Shown one piece after another: positions 1-8,789 of a DNA stretch of 64,000 nucleotides (positions within the stretch are counted from its first letter, which is position 1; the number at the start of each line of letters is the position of its first letter). The notes below the pieces were generated by a model. That model was not told the origin of the DNA, searched no databases, and worked only from the letters and a program-made list of their open reading frames with translations. The position numbers and the translations under genes are program-made. Source of the DNA: Streptococcus sp. sy004 (GTDB lineage Bacteria; Bacillota; Bacilli; Lactobacillales; Streptococcaceae); contig NZ_VOHP01000001.1 in assembly GCF_007859205.1 (NCBI RefSeq), forward strand, positions 248,001 to 312,000, given 5' to 3'.

Positions 1-2
1 CG

Positions 3-515
3 CCAGACAAGGACGTTGATGGCTTTCATCCTATGAATATGGGGCAACTCTGGTCAGGACATGGGAGTTTAATACCTTGTACACCAGCAGGCATTATCAA
101 GTTATTGGATACTTACAAGGTCGAACTTGAAGGCAAACAAGCCTTAGTGATTGGCCGTAGTAATATCGTCGGTAAGCCTATGGCTCAACTGTTGTTAGAT
201 CGAAATGCAACGGTGACCATTGCGCATTCACGAACTAAAAATTTAGCAGAATTGGCAAGACAAGCTGATATTTTAATTGTGGCTATTGGCCGTGGTCGCT
301 TTGTTACAAAAGAATTTGTTAAAGAAGGGGCAGTCGTGATTGATGTTGGCATGAATCGTCTAGCTGATGGCCGTTTTGTTGGAGATGTCAAGTTTGATGA
401 GGTTAGTGAAGTGGCTAGTCTAATTACCCCAGTTCCAGGGGGAGTGGGACCTATGACCATTACTATGCTTTTGGAGCAGACCTATCAGATTGCAAAAAAT
501 AAGGGGCTTAGCTAA
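3..515 (+). CDS. folD: Bifunctional methylenetetrahydrofolate dehydrogenase/cyclohydrolase (C-terminal part)
   Basis: The 5' end lies outside the window. The reading frame is open from base 3 and begins with [10 protein letters not shown], the conserved FolD folate-site motif, so the ATG at 33 is internal. About 170 residues remain, covering the NAD(P)-binding half: [16 protein letters not shown], then HSRTKN, then the C-terminal [18 protein letters not shown] signature. The enzyme interconverts 5,10-methylene-THF and 10-formyl-THF in cytosolic one-carbon metabolism. The gene ends before a strong terminator, so it closes its transcription unit. Confidence 0.97.
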   Translation, partial: PDKDVDGFHPMNMGQLWSGHGSLIPCTPAGIIKLLDTYKVELEGKQALVIGRSNIVGKPMAQLLLDRNATVTIAHSRTKNLAELARQADILIVAIGRGRFVTKEFVKEGAVVIDVGMNRLADGRFVGDVKFDEVSEVASLITPVPGGVGPMTITMLLEQTYQIAKNKGLS

Positions 516-549
516 TAGAGCTAAAAATTGCTGAGAGAGTTGAATCAAC

Positions 550-573
550 AAGTGCCTTTTGGCACTTTTTTTG
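550..573 (+). terminator. Intrinsic terminator after folD
   Basis: AAGTGCC-TTTT-GGCACTT hairpin followed by a run of T, 35 bases after the folD stop. Confidence 0.9.
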
Positions 574-580
574 TTATACT
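572..580 (+). promoter_or_regulatory. Extended -10 promoter for the xseA operon
   Basis: TGTTATACT is a perfect TGn plus a near-consensus -10, about 30 bases before xseA. No good -35 box is seen. It partly overlaps the tail of the folD terminator. Confidence 0.6.
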
Positions 581-611
581 GGTATAGATTATAAAAGTCG
601 TAGGAGTTGTC

Positions 612-1952
612 ATGGCAGATTATTTATCAGTGTCATCTTTGACCAAATACTTAAAACTGAAATTTGACCGTGACCCCTATCTAGATCGGGTTTATCTAAC
701 TGGTCAAGTATCCAATTTTCGTCAACGTCCCAATCATCAATATTTTTCGCTTAAAGATGATAAGGCAGTCATTCAAGCAACCATGTGGTCTGGTATTTAT
801 CGAAATTTGGGATTTGAGTTAGAAGAAGGCATGCAAATCAATATCATCGGAAGAGTTCAGCTTTATGAACCATCTGGTTCGTATTCCATTATTGTTGAAA
901 AGGCAGAGCCAGATGGTATGGGAGCTTTGGCTCTTCAATTTGAGCAGTTGAAAAAAAAGCTTACAGTTGTGGGGTACTTTGATAATAAGCATAAACAAGT
1001 CCTTCCTCGTTTTGTCAAAAGAGTAGGTGTCATCACAAGTCCTAGTGGGGCAGTTATCAAGGATATTATCACGACCATTTCTCGCCGTTTTGCCGGAGTA
1101 GAGGTTTTACTTTTTCCAACTAAGGTGCAAGGACAAGGGGCAGCGAAAGAAGTTGCAAACAACATTGCCTTGGCTAATCAAATAACTGACTTAGATCTCT
1201 TGATTGTTGGTCGTGGTGGTGGATCAATTGAAGACCTCTGGGCTTTCAATGAAGAAATTGTGGTTCAGGCTATTTTTGAATCTCGCTTGCCAATTATTTC
1301 TAGTGTGGGTCATGAAACAGATGTGACCTTGGCTGATTTTGTCTCAGATCAACGAGCAGCCACACCGACAGCTGCGGCTGAATTAGCTACACCAGTTACT
1401 AAGACAGATTTGCTTACAGGTTTGTTGGATTGGGAAAAACGCCTATATCAAGCCATGCAAGTTCTGTTAGAACAAGCTAATCAGCGTTTGCAGAGCTCGA
1501 GTCAATCTCTTGTTTTTCGTCAGCCTCAAAGATTGTATGATGGTTACTTACAGAAAGTGGATTATTTGACGACTCGATTGTCTGAGAAAATGGATCAGAC
1601 TTTACAAATCAAGCAGCAGATTTATCAACAACTCAATCAATCTTTGACTTTTTTAGGGTTACCAGCTAAACTAGCCAGTCAAAAAGATAAGGTGACCCAA
1701 TTAGAGCGTCTATTGAAAAGTAATATGGCCAATCAGTACGATAGACAGGTGGCACGCTTTGATAAAGCCCAAGATGCACTCCTGTCGTTAGATACTCAAA
1801 AAATTATTGAGCGAGGCTATGCCCTTGTCCAAAAAAATCAAGATCTTATTGATTCAGTTACCCCTATAAAAGTAGGTGACGCATTGACCATCGTGATGCG
1901 AGATGGTGATTTAGAAGTGGAGGTAAAAAATGTCAACGCAAAAAACATTTGA
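612..1952 (+). CDS. xseA: Exodeoxyribonuclease VII large subunit
   Basis: 446 residues, usual length. The N-terminal OB fold (about 1-100) is followed by the catalytic large-subunit domain with [14 protein letters not shown] at about 200-213 and [20 protein letters not shown] at about 233-252, both family signatures. The C-terminal part is a long Gln-rich coiled-coil region (about 270-400) that binds the small subunits. It degrades single-stranded DNA in both directions to acid-soluble oligonucleotides. The start has a TAGGAG ribosome site 6 bases upstream. It is the first gene of xseA-xseB-ispA-tlyA-recN, whose members overlap or abut. Confidence 0.97.
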   Translation: MADYLSVSSLTKYLKLKFDRDPYLDRVYLTGQVSNFRQRPNHQYFSLKDDKAVIQATMWSGIYRNLGFELEEGMQINIIGRVQLYEPSGSYSIIVEKAEPDGMGALALQFEQLKKKLTVVGYFDNKHKQVLPRFVKRVGVITSPSGAVIKDIITTISRRFAGVEVLLFPTKVQGQGAAKEVANNIALANQITDLDLLIVGRGGGSIEDLWAFNEEIVVQAIFESRLPIISSVGHETDVTLADFVSDQRAATPTAAAELATPVTKTDLLTGLLDWEKRLYQAMQVLLEQANQRLQSSSQSLVFRQPQRLYDGYLQKVDYLTTRLSEKMDQTLQIKQQIYQQLNQSLTFLGLPAKLASQKDKVTQLERLLKSNMANQYDRQVARFDKAQDALLSLDTQKIIERGYALVQKNQDLIDSVTPIKVGDALTIVMRDGDLEVEVKNVNAKNI

Positions 1953-2142
1953 AGAAGACTTACAAGAATTAGAAAGTATTGTTGCCAAGTTAGAAAATGG
2001 AGATGTGCCTTTGGAAACTGCCTTGGCTGAATTTCAAAAGGGGATGAGCCTATCAAAACGTCTTCAAACAACCCTACAAGAAGCAGAAAAAACCTTGGTT
2101 AAGGTCATGCAAGCAGATGGCAGTCAGGTGGAGATGGACTAG
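1930..2142 (+). CDS. xseB: Exodeoxyribonuclease VII small subunit
   Basis: 70 residues, the usual size. The family pattern is visible in [20 protein letters not shown] near the N-terminus and [16 protein letters not shown] helices after it, which form the coiled-coil bundle that attaches to XseA. It overlaps the end of xseA by 23 bases, so the two are probably translationally coupled and made in fixed ratio. Confidence 0.95.
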   Translation: MSTQKTFEEDLQELESIVAKLENGDVPLETALAEFQKGMSLSKRLQTTLQEAEKTLVKVMQADGSQVEMD

Positions 2143-3006
2143 ATGGAGATGGTAAAAATTGATCAAGCTATGCTGGATTTCTATGCTCAAGCAAATGTGT
2201 CTGAGCATTTAGTAGAAGCCATCGGCTATTCGATTAAGGCAGGTGGCAAGCGAATTCGTCCCTTGCTTTGTTTGCAGGTTTTGGAAGGTTTTGGACTTGA
2301 GTTGACAAAAAGCCATTATCAAGTGGCAGTCAGTGTTGAGTTGATTCATACAGGTAGTTTGATTCATGATGACTTACCAGCTATGGATAATGATGATTTT
2401 CGTCGAGGTATGCCGACCAATCACAAACAGTTTGGTGAAGCCATGGCGATTTTAGCAGGAGATGCCCTCTTTTTAGATCCCTTTGCCCTATTGGCAGAAA
2501 CTGATTTACCAGAAAAGGTTCGTTTAACTTTGATTAGTGAGTTGTCACGGGCTTCAGGTAGTTTTGGGATGGTGGCAGGTCAAGCCTTAGACATGCTTGG
2601 CGAAGGCAAAAGACCTGATTTGGAAGACTTGCGAAAAATTCATGCCAACAAGACAGGGCAACTTTTAACTTTTCCTTTTGTTGCCGCTGGTTTAATGGCT
2701 CAACAATCAGCAGAAGTTTTGGATAAGTTAAGACAGGTTGGTCAGTTGGTTGGATTAGCCTTTCAAGTAAGAGATGATATCCTTGATGTGACAGCTGATT
2801 TTGACACCTTAGGTAAGACACCGAAAAAAGACTTGTTGGCAGATAAATCAACCTATCCTAGTCTGTTAGGTCTTGAAAACTCTAAAAAAATCTTAAATGA
2901 GAGTTTGGATAGGGTGCAAGAGATTTTTGCAGAATTAAGGCAAGAACAAGGTTTTCAAGCAGATGATATCTTAAACACGATAGAAAGGTTACGATGGCAT
3001 GGCTAA
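2143..3006 (+). CDS. ispA: Polyprenyl (farnesyl/geranylgeranyl) diphosphate synthase
   Basis: 287 residues of the trans-isoprenyl diphosphate synthase family. The first Asp-rich motif DDLPAMDNDD is at about 76-85 and the second DDILD at about 211-215, both binding Mg-diphosphate; GGKRIRP at 34-40 binds isopentenyl diphosphate. It makes a short-chain prenyl diphosphate for undecaprenyl phosphate and other isoprenoids. It starts directly after the xseB stop; a second in-frame ATG lies 6 bases later, and AGGTGGAG upstream could serve either. The two-residue insertion within the first motif is usual for bacterial farnesyl diphosphate synthases. Confidence 0.94.
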   Translation: MEMVKIDQAMLDFYAQANVSEHLVEAIGYSIKAGGKRIRPLLCLQVLEGFGLELTKSHYQVAVSVELIHTGSLIHDDLPAMDNDDFRRGMPTNHKQFGEAMAILAGDALFLDPFALLAETDLPEKVRLTLISELSRASGSFGMVAGQALDMLGEGKRPDLEDLRKIHANKTGQLLTFPFVAAGLMAQQSAEVLDKLRQVGQLVGLAFQVRDDILDVTADFDTLGKTPKKDLLADKSTYPSLLGLENSKKILNESLDRVQEIFAELRQEQGFQADDILNTIERLRWHG

Positions 3007-3829
3007 GGAGCGTGTAGATGTATTAGCCTATAAACAGGGCTTATTTGATACGAGAGAGCAGGCCAAGCGTGGTGTCATGGCAGGCTTGGTTGTTGCTACC
3101 GTCAATGGTCAGCGTTTTGATAAACCTGGTGAAAAAATTGATGAAAATACCGAATTAAAATTAAAGGGTGAAAAATTAAAATACGTCAGTCGTGGTGGGT
3201 TAAAGTTAGAGAAAGCCCTAGATGTTTTTGGCTTGTCTGTTGCTGACTTGACCACTTTAGACATAGGTGCCTCAACAGGTGGTTTTACCGATGTCATGCT
3301 GCAAAATGCTGCTAAATTAGTCTATGCGGTTGATGTCGGAACCAATCAGTTGGTCTGGAAATTACGTCAAGACCCACGAGTGATTAGTATGGAGCAGTAT
3401 AATTTTCGCTATGCCCAGTTAACTGATTTTGTTGAAGGACAACCGAGTTTTGCTTCTATTGATGTCAGTTTTATCTCGCTAGCCTTGATTTTACCTACTT
3501 TACATGAGATTTTAGCTGATGATGGTCAAGTCGTTGCTTTGGTTAAGCCTCAATTTGAAGCAGGTCGAGAGCAGATTGGTAAAAATGGCATTGTCAAAGA
3601 TCCTGCTATCCATGAACGTGTTTTACAAGAAGTGACTGAATTGGCAGTGGCGACGGGCTTTTCAGCCTGTCAGTTGGATTTTTCTCCTATTCAAGGTGGG
3701 CATGGTAATATTGAGTTTCTTCTACATTTAGAAAAGTCAGATTTGCCAACAAATCAAGTAGCTAGTCAAATAGAGGATGTGGTAGCAACAGCTCATGCCC
3801 AATTTAAGCAAGCCGAAGAGGATAAGTAG
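2999..3829 (+). CDS. tlyA: TlyA family rRNA (cytidine-2'-O)-methyltransferase / hemolysin-like protein
   Basis: 276 residues. An S4 RNA-binding domain occupies about 1-65 (VSRGGLKLEKAL closes it) and an FtsJ/RrmJ-like Rossmann methyltransferase follows, with the SAM site DIGASTGGFTD at about 88-98 and the motif-IV-like SIDVSFISL. TlyA proteins methylate 16S/23S rRNA; they were first named hemolysins, and that activity is doubtful. It overlaps ispA by 8 bases and is directly followed by recN with no spacer, with no argR-type regulator gene between them. Confidence 0.93.
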   Translation: MAKERVDVLAYKQGLFDTREQAKRGVMAGLVVATVNGQRFDKPGEKIDENTELKLKGEKLKYVSRGGLKLEKALDVFGLSVADLTTLDIGASTGGFTDVMLQNAAKLVYAVDVGTNQLVWKLRQDPRVISMEQYNFRYAQLTDFVEGQPSFASIDVSFISLALILPTLHEILADDGQVVALVKPQFEAGREQIGKNGIVKDPAIHERVLQEVTELAVATGFSACQLDFSPIQGGHGNIEFLLHLEKSDLPTNQVASQIEDVVATAHAQFKQAEEDK

Positions 3830-5488
3830 ATGTTATTAAGCATTTCGATTAAAAATTTTGCGATTATCGAAGAAATTTCCCTAAACTTTGATAATGGCAT
3901 GACGGTACTGACAGGGGAAACCGGTGCTGGCAAATCAATCATCATTGATGCCATGAATATGATGCTAGGAGCAAGGGCTAGCACAGAAGTCATTCGTAAT
4001 GGGGCGACTAAGGCGGAAATTCAGGGATTTTTCTCTTTGGATAAAAATCCTGCCCTAAGCCAACTCTTAGCGGATAATGGAATTGAGTTGAGTGATGAAT
4101 TGATTATTCGCCGAGAGATTTTTGCCAATGGTCGCAGTGTTAGTCGTGTCAATGGGCAAATGGTTAATTTGACGACATTAAAAGCTATTGGTCAGTTTTT
4201 AGTAGATATTCATGGTCAACATGACCAAGAAGAGTTGATGAAGCCACAATTGCACATTGCTCTCCTAGATAGTTTTGACAATCAAGAGTTTGTTGAGACC
4301 AAGAAACATTACCAAGAACTGTTTGATCAGTACCGTCGTTTACGTAAGCGTGTCCTCGATAAACAAAAAAACGAAGCAGAGCATAAGGCTAGAATTGAAA
4401 TGTTGGAATTTCAGTTGGCTGAGATTGAAACGGCAGATTTACAAACTGGTGAAGATGATAAATTAGAGCAAGAACGTGAAAAATTACTAAATCATAAACA
4501 AATTGCAGACACTTTAACTAGTGCTTATCAACTCTTAGATGATGAAGAGTTTTCTAGCCTAGCTAATATCCGTTCTGCTATGAATGATTTGATGAGTTTG
4601 GAAGATTATGATACGGCTTATAAGGACATGTCTAGCCATTTGAGTGAAGCCTATTATGTTTTGGAAGATGTCAGTAAACGTTTGTCAGATACACTTGATC
4701 ATTTAGAATTTGATGCTGAAAGACTAATGACCATTGAAACTAGACTTGACGTCATTAACAGCATTACTCGTAAATATGGTGGGAGTGTTGACGATGTTTT
4801 GACTTATTTTAGCAGTATTTCTAAGGAATATAATCATCTGACAGGTAATGATTTAGGAACGGATGACTTGGAAGGTCAGTTGAAAAGTCTTGAGAAAGAA
4901 TTGGTCGCAGCGGCTAGTCAACTAAGCCAAGAACGCCACAAGATAGCTGAAGATCTAGCTCTTGACATTAAGCAAGAACTGGCAGATTTGTATATGGAAA
5001 AGGCCGATTTCAAGGTTAATTTTAGCAAAGGTAAATTCAATCGTGACGGTCATGAACAAGTAGAATTTTACATTTCAACTAATCCTGGAGAAGGTTTTAA
5101 ACCCTTGGTCAAGGTAGCTTCTGGAGGAGAGTTATCTCGCTTGATGTTGGCCCTTAAATCAGCGTTTTCTCGTAAGGAAGATAAGACCAGTATTGTTTTT
5201 GACGAAGTTGACACGGGTGTGTCAGGACGAGTTGCCCAAGCTATCGCTCAAAAGATTTATAAAATTGGTCAACATGGGCAGGTGCTAGCGATTTCTCATC
5301 TACCACAAGTGATTGCTATTGCGGATTATCAATTCTTTATTGAAAAAAGAAGTAGTGAGGCCTCAACTGTTTCAGTGGTTCGTCTTTTAGAAACGGAAGA
5401 ACGTGTCGAAGAAATTGCCAAGATGTTGGCAGGGCAAAATGTTACAGACGCTGCTAGGATTCAAGCCAGAGAATTATTAAAAAAATAA
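3830..5488 (+). CDS. recN: DNA repair protein RecN
   Basis: 552 residues, normal for RecN, an SMC-like ATPase that acts early at double-strand breaks. The Walker A motif GETGAGKS is at 29-36, VDIHGQHDQEELM at about 130, a long coiled coil follows in the middle, and the C-terminal ATPase half has the signature ASGGELSRLMLALK, Walker B IVFDEVDTGVSG and AISHLPQV. The start codon is the base after the tlyA stop, with AGGATAAG as ribosome site inside tlyA. It ends the operon at a long hairpin. Confidence 0.97.
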   Translation: MLLSISIKNFAIIEEISLNFDNGMTVLTGETGAGKSIIIDAMNMMLGARASTEVIRNGATKAEIQGFFSLDKNPALSQLLADNGIELSDELIIRREIFANGRSVSRVNGQMVNLTTLKAIGQFLVDIHGQHDQEELMKPQLHIALLDSFDNQEFVETKKHYQELFDQYRRLRKRVLDKQKNEAEHKARIEMLEFQLAEIETADLQTGEDDKLEQEREKLLNHKQIADTLTSAYQLLDDEEFSSLANIRSAMNDLMSLEDYDTAYKDMSSHLSEAYYVLEDVSKRLSDTLDHLEFDAERLMTIETRLDVINSITRKYGGSVDDVLTYFSSISKEYNHLTGNDLGTDDLEGQLKSLEKELVAAASQLSQERHKIAEDLALDIKQELADLYMEKADFKVNFSKGKFNRDGHEQVEFYISTNPGEGFKPLVKVASGGELSRLMLALKSAFSRKEDKTSIVFDEVDTGVSGRVAQAIAQKIYKIGQHGQVLAISHLPQVIAIADYQFFIEKRSSEASTVSVVRLLETEERVEEIAKMLAGQNVTDAARIQARELLKK

Positions 5489-5520
5489 AAGTTAGAGAAT
5501 TTTTCTCTAACTTTTATTTT
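5485..5520 (+). terminator. Intrinsic terminator after recN
   Basis: A perfect 15-bp stem (ATAAAAGTTAGAGAA with its complement), a 3-base loop and a T-rich tail. The stem includes the recN stop codon. Confidence 0.92.
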
Positions 5521-5653
5521 TGAATTAAGGCCATTGCTTGCAACAGTTTTAGCAATATTTGACTTGATAATTAAATTCTTGAAGAGAAATTATTCGTAAA
5601 TTAAAATCAATGCTTTTTAGGCTGATATGATAATAGTCGTTTGGCAAAAGATT

Positions 5654-5662
5654 TGATATAAT
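5654..5662 (+). promoter_or_regulatory. Extended -10 promoter for the DegV gene
   Basis: TGATATAAT about 38 bases before the start, with no convincing -35. The rest of the 212-base gap between recN and this gene shows nothing else I can name. Confidence 0.6.
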
Positions 5663-5700
5663 GAACAGGGTAACAAAATAAAAGAAAAGCGAGTGATAAG

Positions 5701-6540
5701 ATGAGTAATGTCAAGATTGTAACAGATTCTTCTATAACAATTGCTCCCGAAGTAATTGAGCAGTTAGGAATTATTGTGGTTCCTTTATCTGTTACTATTG
5801 GTCATACGGTTTATTCCGATAATGACTTGAAAGAAACTGGGAAATTTCTATCTTTAATGCGGTCATCACGCGAACTCCCGAAAACCAGTCAGCCACCAGT
5901 AGGCTTATTTGCTCAAGTGTATGAAGAACTAAAAGAAAAAGGAAGTGAACACATTCTTGCTATTCATTTAACCCATACCTTGTCAGGAACCAGTGAGGCT
6001 TCACGTCAAGGGGCTGCTCTTGCTGGAGCAGATGTGACAGTACTTGATTCCATGTTTACCGATCAAGCCATGGCCTTTCAAGTGATTGAAGCCGCACGAT
6101 TAGCACAAGAAGGAGTTATTAGAGAAGAGATTTTAGAAAAAGTCAAGGCCATTCAAGATAAAACAGAGTTGTTTATTGGGGTATCGACCTTGGAAAATCT
6201 CGTCAAAGGTGGTCGTATCGGTCGTGTCACAGGTTTACTTAGTTCTCTACTCAATATCAAGGTTGTCATGGAATTAAAAGACCATCAATTGAACACTTTG
6301 GTGAAAGGTAGAGGTCAAAAAACTTTTACAAAATGGCTCAATCAATTGAAGGAAAATCTAGCTGAGAAAGAGATTAAAGAAATTGCCATTTCTTACGCAG
6401 GTGATATGGATTTCGCTCAACAATTAAAGGCAGAACTACAACCATTCGTAGCCCAAGAGATTTCTGTTTTAGAAACTGGATCTATTATTCAAACGCATAC
6501 TGGTGAAGGAGCCTTTGCTATCATGATTCATTATGCTTAA
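5701..6540 (+). CDS. DegV family (FakB-like) fatty-acid-binding protein
   Basis: 279 residues of the DegV/EDD fold. [13 protein letters not shown] at the N-terminus, [15 protein letters not shown] in the middle and [12 protein letters not shown] near 165-175 are the family marks around the bound fatty acid carboxylate. Members present fatty acids to FakA kinase for phosphorylation; the exact acyl preference cannot be read from sequence. Single gene with its own promoter. The ribosome site GAGTGATAAG is weak. Confidence 0.88.
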   Translation: MSNVKIVTDSSITIAPEVIEQLGIIVVPLSVTIGHTVYSDNDLKETGKFLSLMRSSRELPKTSQPPVGLFAQVYEELKEKGSEHILAIHLTHTLSGTSEASRQGAALAGADVTVLDSMFTDQAMAFQVIEAARLAQEGVIREEILEKVKAIQDKTELFIGVSTLENLVKGGRIGRVTGLLSSLLNIKVVMELKDHQLNTLVKGRGQKTFTKWLNQLKENLAEKEIKEIAISYAGDMDFAQQLKAELQPFVAQEISVLETGSIIQTHTGEGAFAIMIHYA

Positions 6541-6590
6541 GCCTTAGTTACCTTGGTTGATAATATTGTTAAATCAATAGCATTAAATAC

Positions 6591-6619
6591 TTGACCCGAT
6601 AGTCTTTTTAATGTATGAT
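6591..6619 (+). promoter_or_regulatory. Promoter of hup
   Basis: TTGACC, 17-base spacer, TATGAT, 34 bases before the start codon. This is one of the best sigma-A promoters in the window, fitting an abundant protein. Confidence 0.8.
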
Positions 6620-6653
6620 ATAGCATGTATTACATTTATGGAGGATTTGTTTA

Positions 6654-6929
6654 ATGGCAAACAAACAAGATTTAGTCGCAAAAGTTGCAGAAGCAACAGA
6701 ATTGACAAAAAAAGATTCAGCAGTAGCAGTTGATGCAGTTTTTGCAGCAATCGAAGAATTCCTTGCGGCTGGTGAAAAAGTGCAATTGATTGGTTTTGGT
6801 AACTTTGAAGTACGTGAACGTGCAGCTCGTAAAGGTCGTAACCCACAAACCGGTAAAGAAATCACAATTGCAGCTTCTAAAGTTCCTGCTTTCAAAGCTG
6901 GTAAAGCCCTAAAAGACGCAGTTAAATAA
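6654..6929 (+). CDS. hup: DNA-binding protein HU
   Basis: 91 residues, the standard HU length. The N-terminal helices ([20 protein letters not shown]) form the dimer, and the arm motif [20 protein letters not shown] inserts into the DNA minor groove. It is a histone-like nucleoid protein, usually essential in streptococci. GGAGG lies 9 bases before the ATG. It is monocistronic, with a good promoter and a downstream hairpin. Confidence 0.98.
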   Translation: MANKQDLVAKVAEATELTKKDSAVAVDAVFAAIEEFLAAGEKVQLIGFGNFEVRERAARKGRNPQTGKEITIAASKVPAFKAGKALKDAVK

Positions 6930-6941
6930 TGATTAACTCAA

Positions 6942-6975
6942 AAACAAGTCTAACGTTGCTTAGGCTTGTTTTGTC
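6942..6975 (+). terminator. Probable terminator after hup
   Basis: AAACAAGTCTAA / TTAGGCTTGTTT stem with one G-U pair, 6-base loop and a short T stretch; weaker than its neighbours, so some readthrough into the downstream small gene is likely. Confidence 0.7.
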
Positions 6976-6998
6976 TATCTGAAAGGTTTATCTCTATT

Positions 6999-7142
6999 AT
7001 GACCACAGAACAACTGATTATTGCAATTATTCTCTTTTTATTTATCTTTCGTATGATTATCGTTGGAATTACTAGCTATCTCATTAAACCCAAGGACATG
7101 TTGACCGATAAATCTCAAGAGTGTGATGATAAGGAAAAATAA
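6999..7142 (+). CDS. Small single-pass membrane protein (47 aa), unknown function
   Basis: A 47-codon frame, MTTEQLIIAIILFLFIFRM then a charged tail ending in CDDKEK. One transmembrane helix covers about residues 6-28 and the C-terminal 18 residues are hydrophilic. GAAAGG upstream is a modest ribosome site at a longer than usual distance. It ends 12 bases before the phosphorylase gene and probably shares its transcript. I do not recognise the family. The sharp hydrophobic/charged split argues for a real gene, but it could be non-coding. Confidence 0.6.
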   Translation: MTTEQLIIAIILFLFIFRMIIVGITSYLIKPKDMLTDKSQECDDKEK

Positions 7143-7154
7143 GAAAGAAAAACA

Positions 7155-7937
7155 GTGATGATTTTAGAAGAATTTGACGCGAATCAACAGGCAGTACTTA
7201 ATCCTTCTGATAGTATGGGGGAGAGAATGCCAGATTTTCCAAAGACCTTTGTGTCTTGCTTTGCTCGTGAAACTTTTTCACGCTTGCTCAATTCCTATCC
7301 ACATCGTGAATTGTTTAGCTTGTCACTAGCCTGTATTGAAATCCCTATTTATGAATTGGACATCCAAGGTATTAAAATTGGCTTTTTCAATGCTTTTGTG
7401 GGAGCGGCAGGTTGTGTGGCAGTGCTAGAAGATTTGATTTATATGGGTATGGAAAACCTTGTTCTATTTGGGACTTGTGGTGTTTTGGAAGAAATTGAAG
7501 AAACCAGTCTCATCATTCCGACAGCCGCCCTTCGTGATGAAGGAACAAGCTACCATTATCAACCAGCTAGTCGTGAAATTCCAGTCAATCAAGATCATCT
7601 ATCAGCCCTAGAAAGCTTTTTAGACCAAGGTCAGATTAGCTATACGCTGGGTAAGGCTTGGACAACGGACGGGATTTATCGAGAAACAGCAAATAAAATC
7701 ACCAAGCGTCGGCAAGAAGGTGCTATTTGTGTGGATATGGAGTGTTCAGCAGTAGCAGCCTTAGCAGCTTTTCGCCAGATTCAACATGTGCATTGTTTTT
7801 ATTCGGCTGATAGTTTAGCCAATGAAAGTTGGGATCCTAGAACCTTGTCTAACCATGATGATTTGGAGAAAAAGGATAAGATTGGTCATTTGATGATTGA
7901 GTTTGCCTTGACTCATTTTGAAGGCAAGAAATTCTAA
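7155..7937 (+). CDS. Nucleoside phosphorylase family protein (uridine/purine phosphorylase-like)
   Basis: 260 residues of the phosphorylase superfamily (PNP_UDP_1 fold). Visible marks are GAAGCVAVLEDLIYMGMENL, LFGTCGVL at the phosphate-binding strand, PTAALRDEGTSYHY, and VDMECSAVAALA at the ribose site. Such enzymes cleave nucleosides with phosphate, or hydrolyse them, in purine/pyrimidine salvage. The substrate cannot be decided here. There are two consecutive ATG codons at the start and only a weak ribosome site (AAGAAAGAAAA). Probably transcribed with the upstream 47-residue membrane protein. Confidence 0.82.
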   Translation: MMILEEFDANQQAVLNPSDSMGERMPDFPKTFVSCFARETFSRLLNSYPHRELFSLSLACIEIPIYELDIQGIKIGFFNAFVGAAGCVAVLEDLIYMGMENLVLFGTCGVLEEIEETSLIIPTAALRDEGTSYHYQPASREIPVNQDHLSALESFLDQGQISYTLGKAWTTDGIYRETANKITKRRQEGAICVDMECSAVAALAAFRQIQHVHCFYSADSLANESWDPRTLSNHDDLEKKDKIGHLMIEFALTHFEGKKF

Positions 7938-7969
7938 TATTTTTAGTAGATTTTTTCACAATTTTTTTG

Positions 7970-7975
7970 TATAAT
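7970..7975 (+). promoter_or_regulatory. -10 element of the gpmA promoter
   Basis: TATAAT 45 bases before gpmA in a very T-rich context; a poor -35 (TAGATT) sits 17 bases upstream. Confidence 0.55.
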
Positions 7976-8020
7976 GAAAGGGTATTACTTTGGATTACCA
8001 AAAAATAAAGGAGAAATAAC

Positions 8021-8713
8021 ATGGTGAAATTAGTATTTGCCCGTCACGGTGAATCAGAATGGAATAAAGCTAACCTTTTCACAGGTTGGGCAGATGTTGA
8101 CCTTTCAGAAAAAGGAACACAACAAGCAATTGATGCTGGTAAATTGATCAAAGAAGCTGGTATCGAATTTGATGTAGCTTTCACATCTGTACTGAAACGT
8201 GCGATTAAAACAACAAACTTGGCACTTGAGTATGCTGATCAACTTTGGGTACCAGTTGAGAAATCTTGGCGTTTGAATGAGCGTCATTATGGTGGTTTAA
8301 CTGGTAAAAACAAGGCAGAAGCAGCCGCAGAATTCGGTGATGAGCAAGTTCACATTTGGCGTCGTTCATACGATACTTTGCCGCCAGAAATGGCTAAAGA
8401 TGATGAGCATTCAGCACATGCAGACCGTCGCTATACTCTTCTTGATGATTCGGTTGTGCCAGACGCTGAAAACTTGAAAGTAACGCTTGAGCGTGCACTT
8501 CCATTCTGGGAAGACAAGATTGCACCAGCCCTTAAATCAGGTCAAAACGTCTTTGTTGGTGCTCACGGTAACTCAATCCGTGCCCTTGTTAAACACATCA
8601 AAGGGTTGTCAGATGATGAAATCATGGATGTGGAAATTCCAAACTTCCCACCACTTGTCTTTGAATTTGACGATAAATTGAATGTAACAGCTGAGTATTA
8701 CCTTGGTAAATAA
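8021..8713 (+). CDS. gpmA: 2,3-bisphosphoglycerate-dependent phosphoglycerate mutase
   Basis: 230 residues. The catalytic histidine lies in [10 protein letters not shown] (H9), [14 protein letters not shown] carries the second active-site segment, and [13 protein letters not shown] holds the second histidine. It interconverts 3- and 2-phosphoglycerate in glycolysis. AAAGGAGAAA gives a strong ribosome site. Codon use is strongly biased, as expected of an abundant glycolytic enzyme. Own promoter and terminator. Confidence 0.98.
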   Translation: MVKLVFARHGESEWNKANLFTGWADVDLSEKGTQQAIDAGKLIKEAGIEFDVAFTSVLKRAIKTTNLALEYADQLWVPVEKSWRLNERHYGGLTGKNKAEAAAEFGDEQVHIWRRSYDTLPPEMAKDDEHSAHADRRYTLLDDSVVPDAENLKVTLERALPFWEDKIAPALKSGQNVFVGAHGNSIRALVKHIKGLSDDEIMDVEIPNFPPLVFEFDDKLNVTAEYYLGK

Positions 8714-8718
8714 TTAAA

Positions 8719-8760
8719 AAATAAAGGAATCTAAGTTACTACTTAGGTTCTTTTATTTTT
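8719..8760 (+). terminator. Intrinsic terminator after gpmA
   Basis: An 18-bp stem with two G-U pairs, a TACT loop and a T-rich 3' side. Confidence 0.88.
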
Positions 8761-8761
8761 C

Positions 8762-8769
8762 TGCGAATA
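8762..8769 (+). promoter_or_regulatory. Candidate SigX cin-box (TGCGAATA)
   Basis: TGCGAATA differs by one base from the streptococcal competence cin-box TACGAATA. It is T-rich just upstream and ends 20 bases before the next ATG, exactly the spacing seen at comEA in this window. The match could be chance. Confidence 0.5.
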
Positions 8770-8789
8770 AAAAGATAGGAGGTAGAATA

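Noticed and set aside
5591..5598. TATTCGTA, a minus-strand exact cin-box in the recN-degV gap
   Set aside because: No minus-strand gene lies downstream, only the antisense of recN. The same octamer occurs inside cshA (20187) and comEC (about 23681), so chance matches are common.
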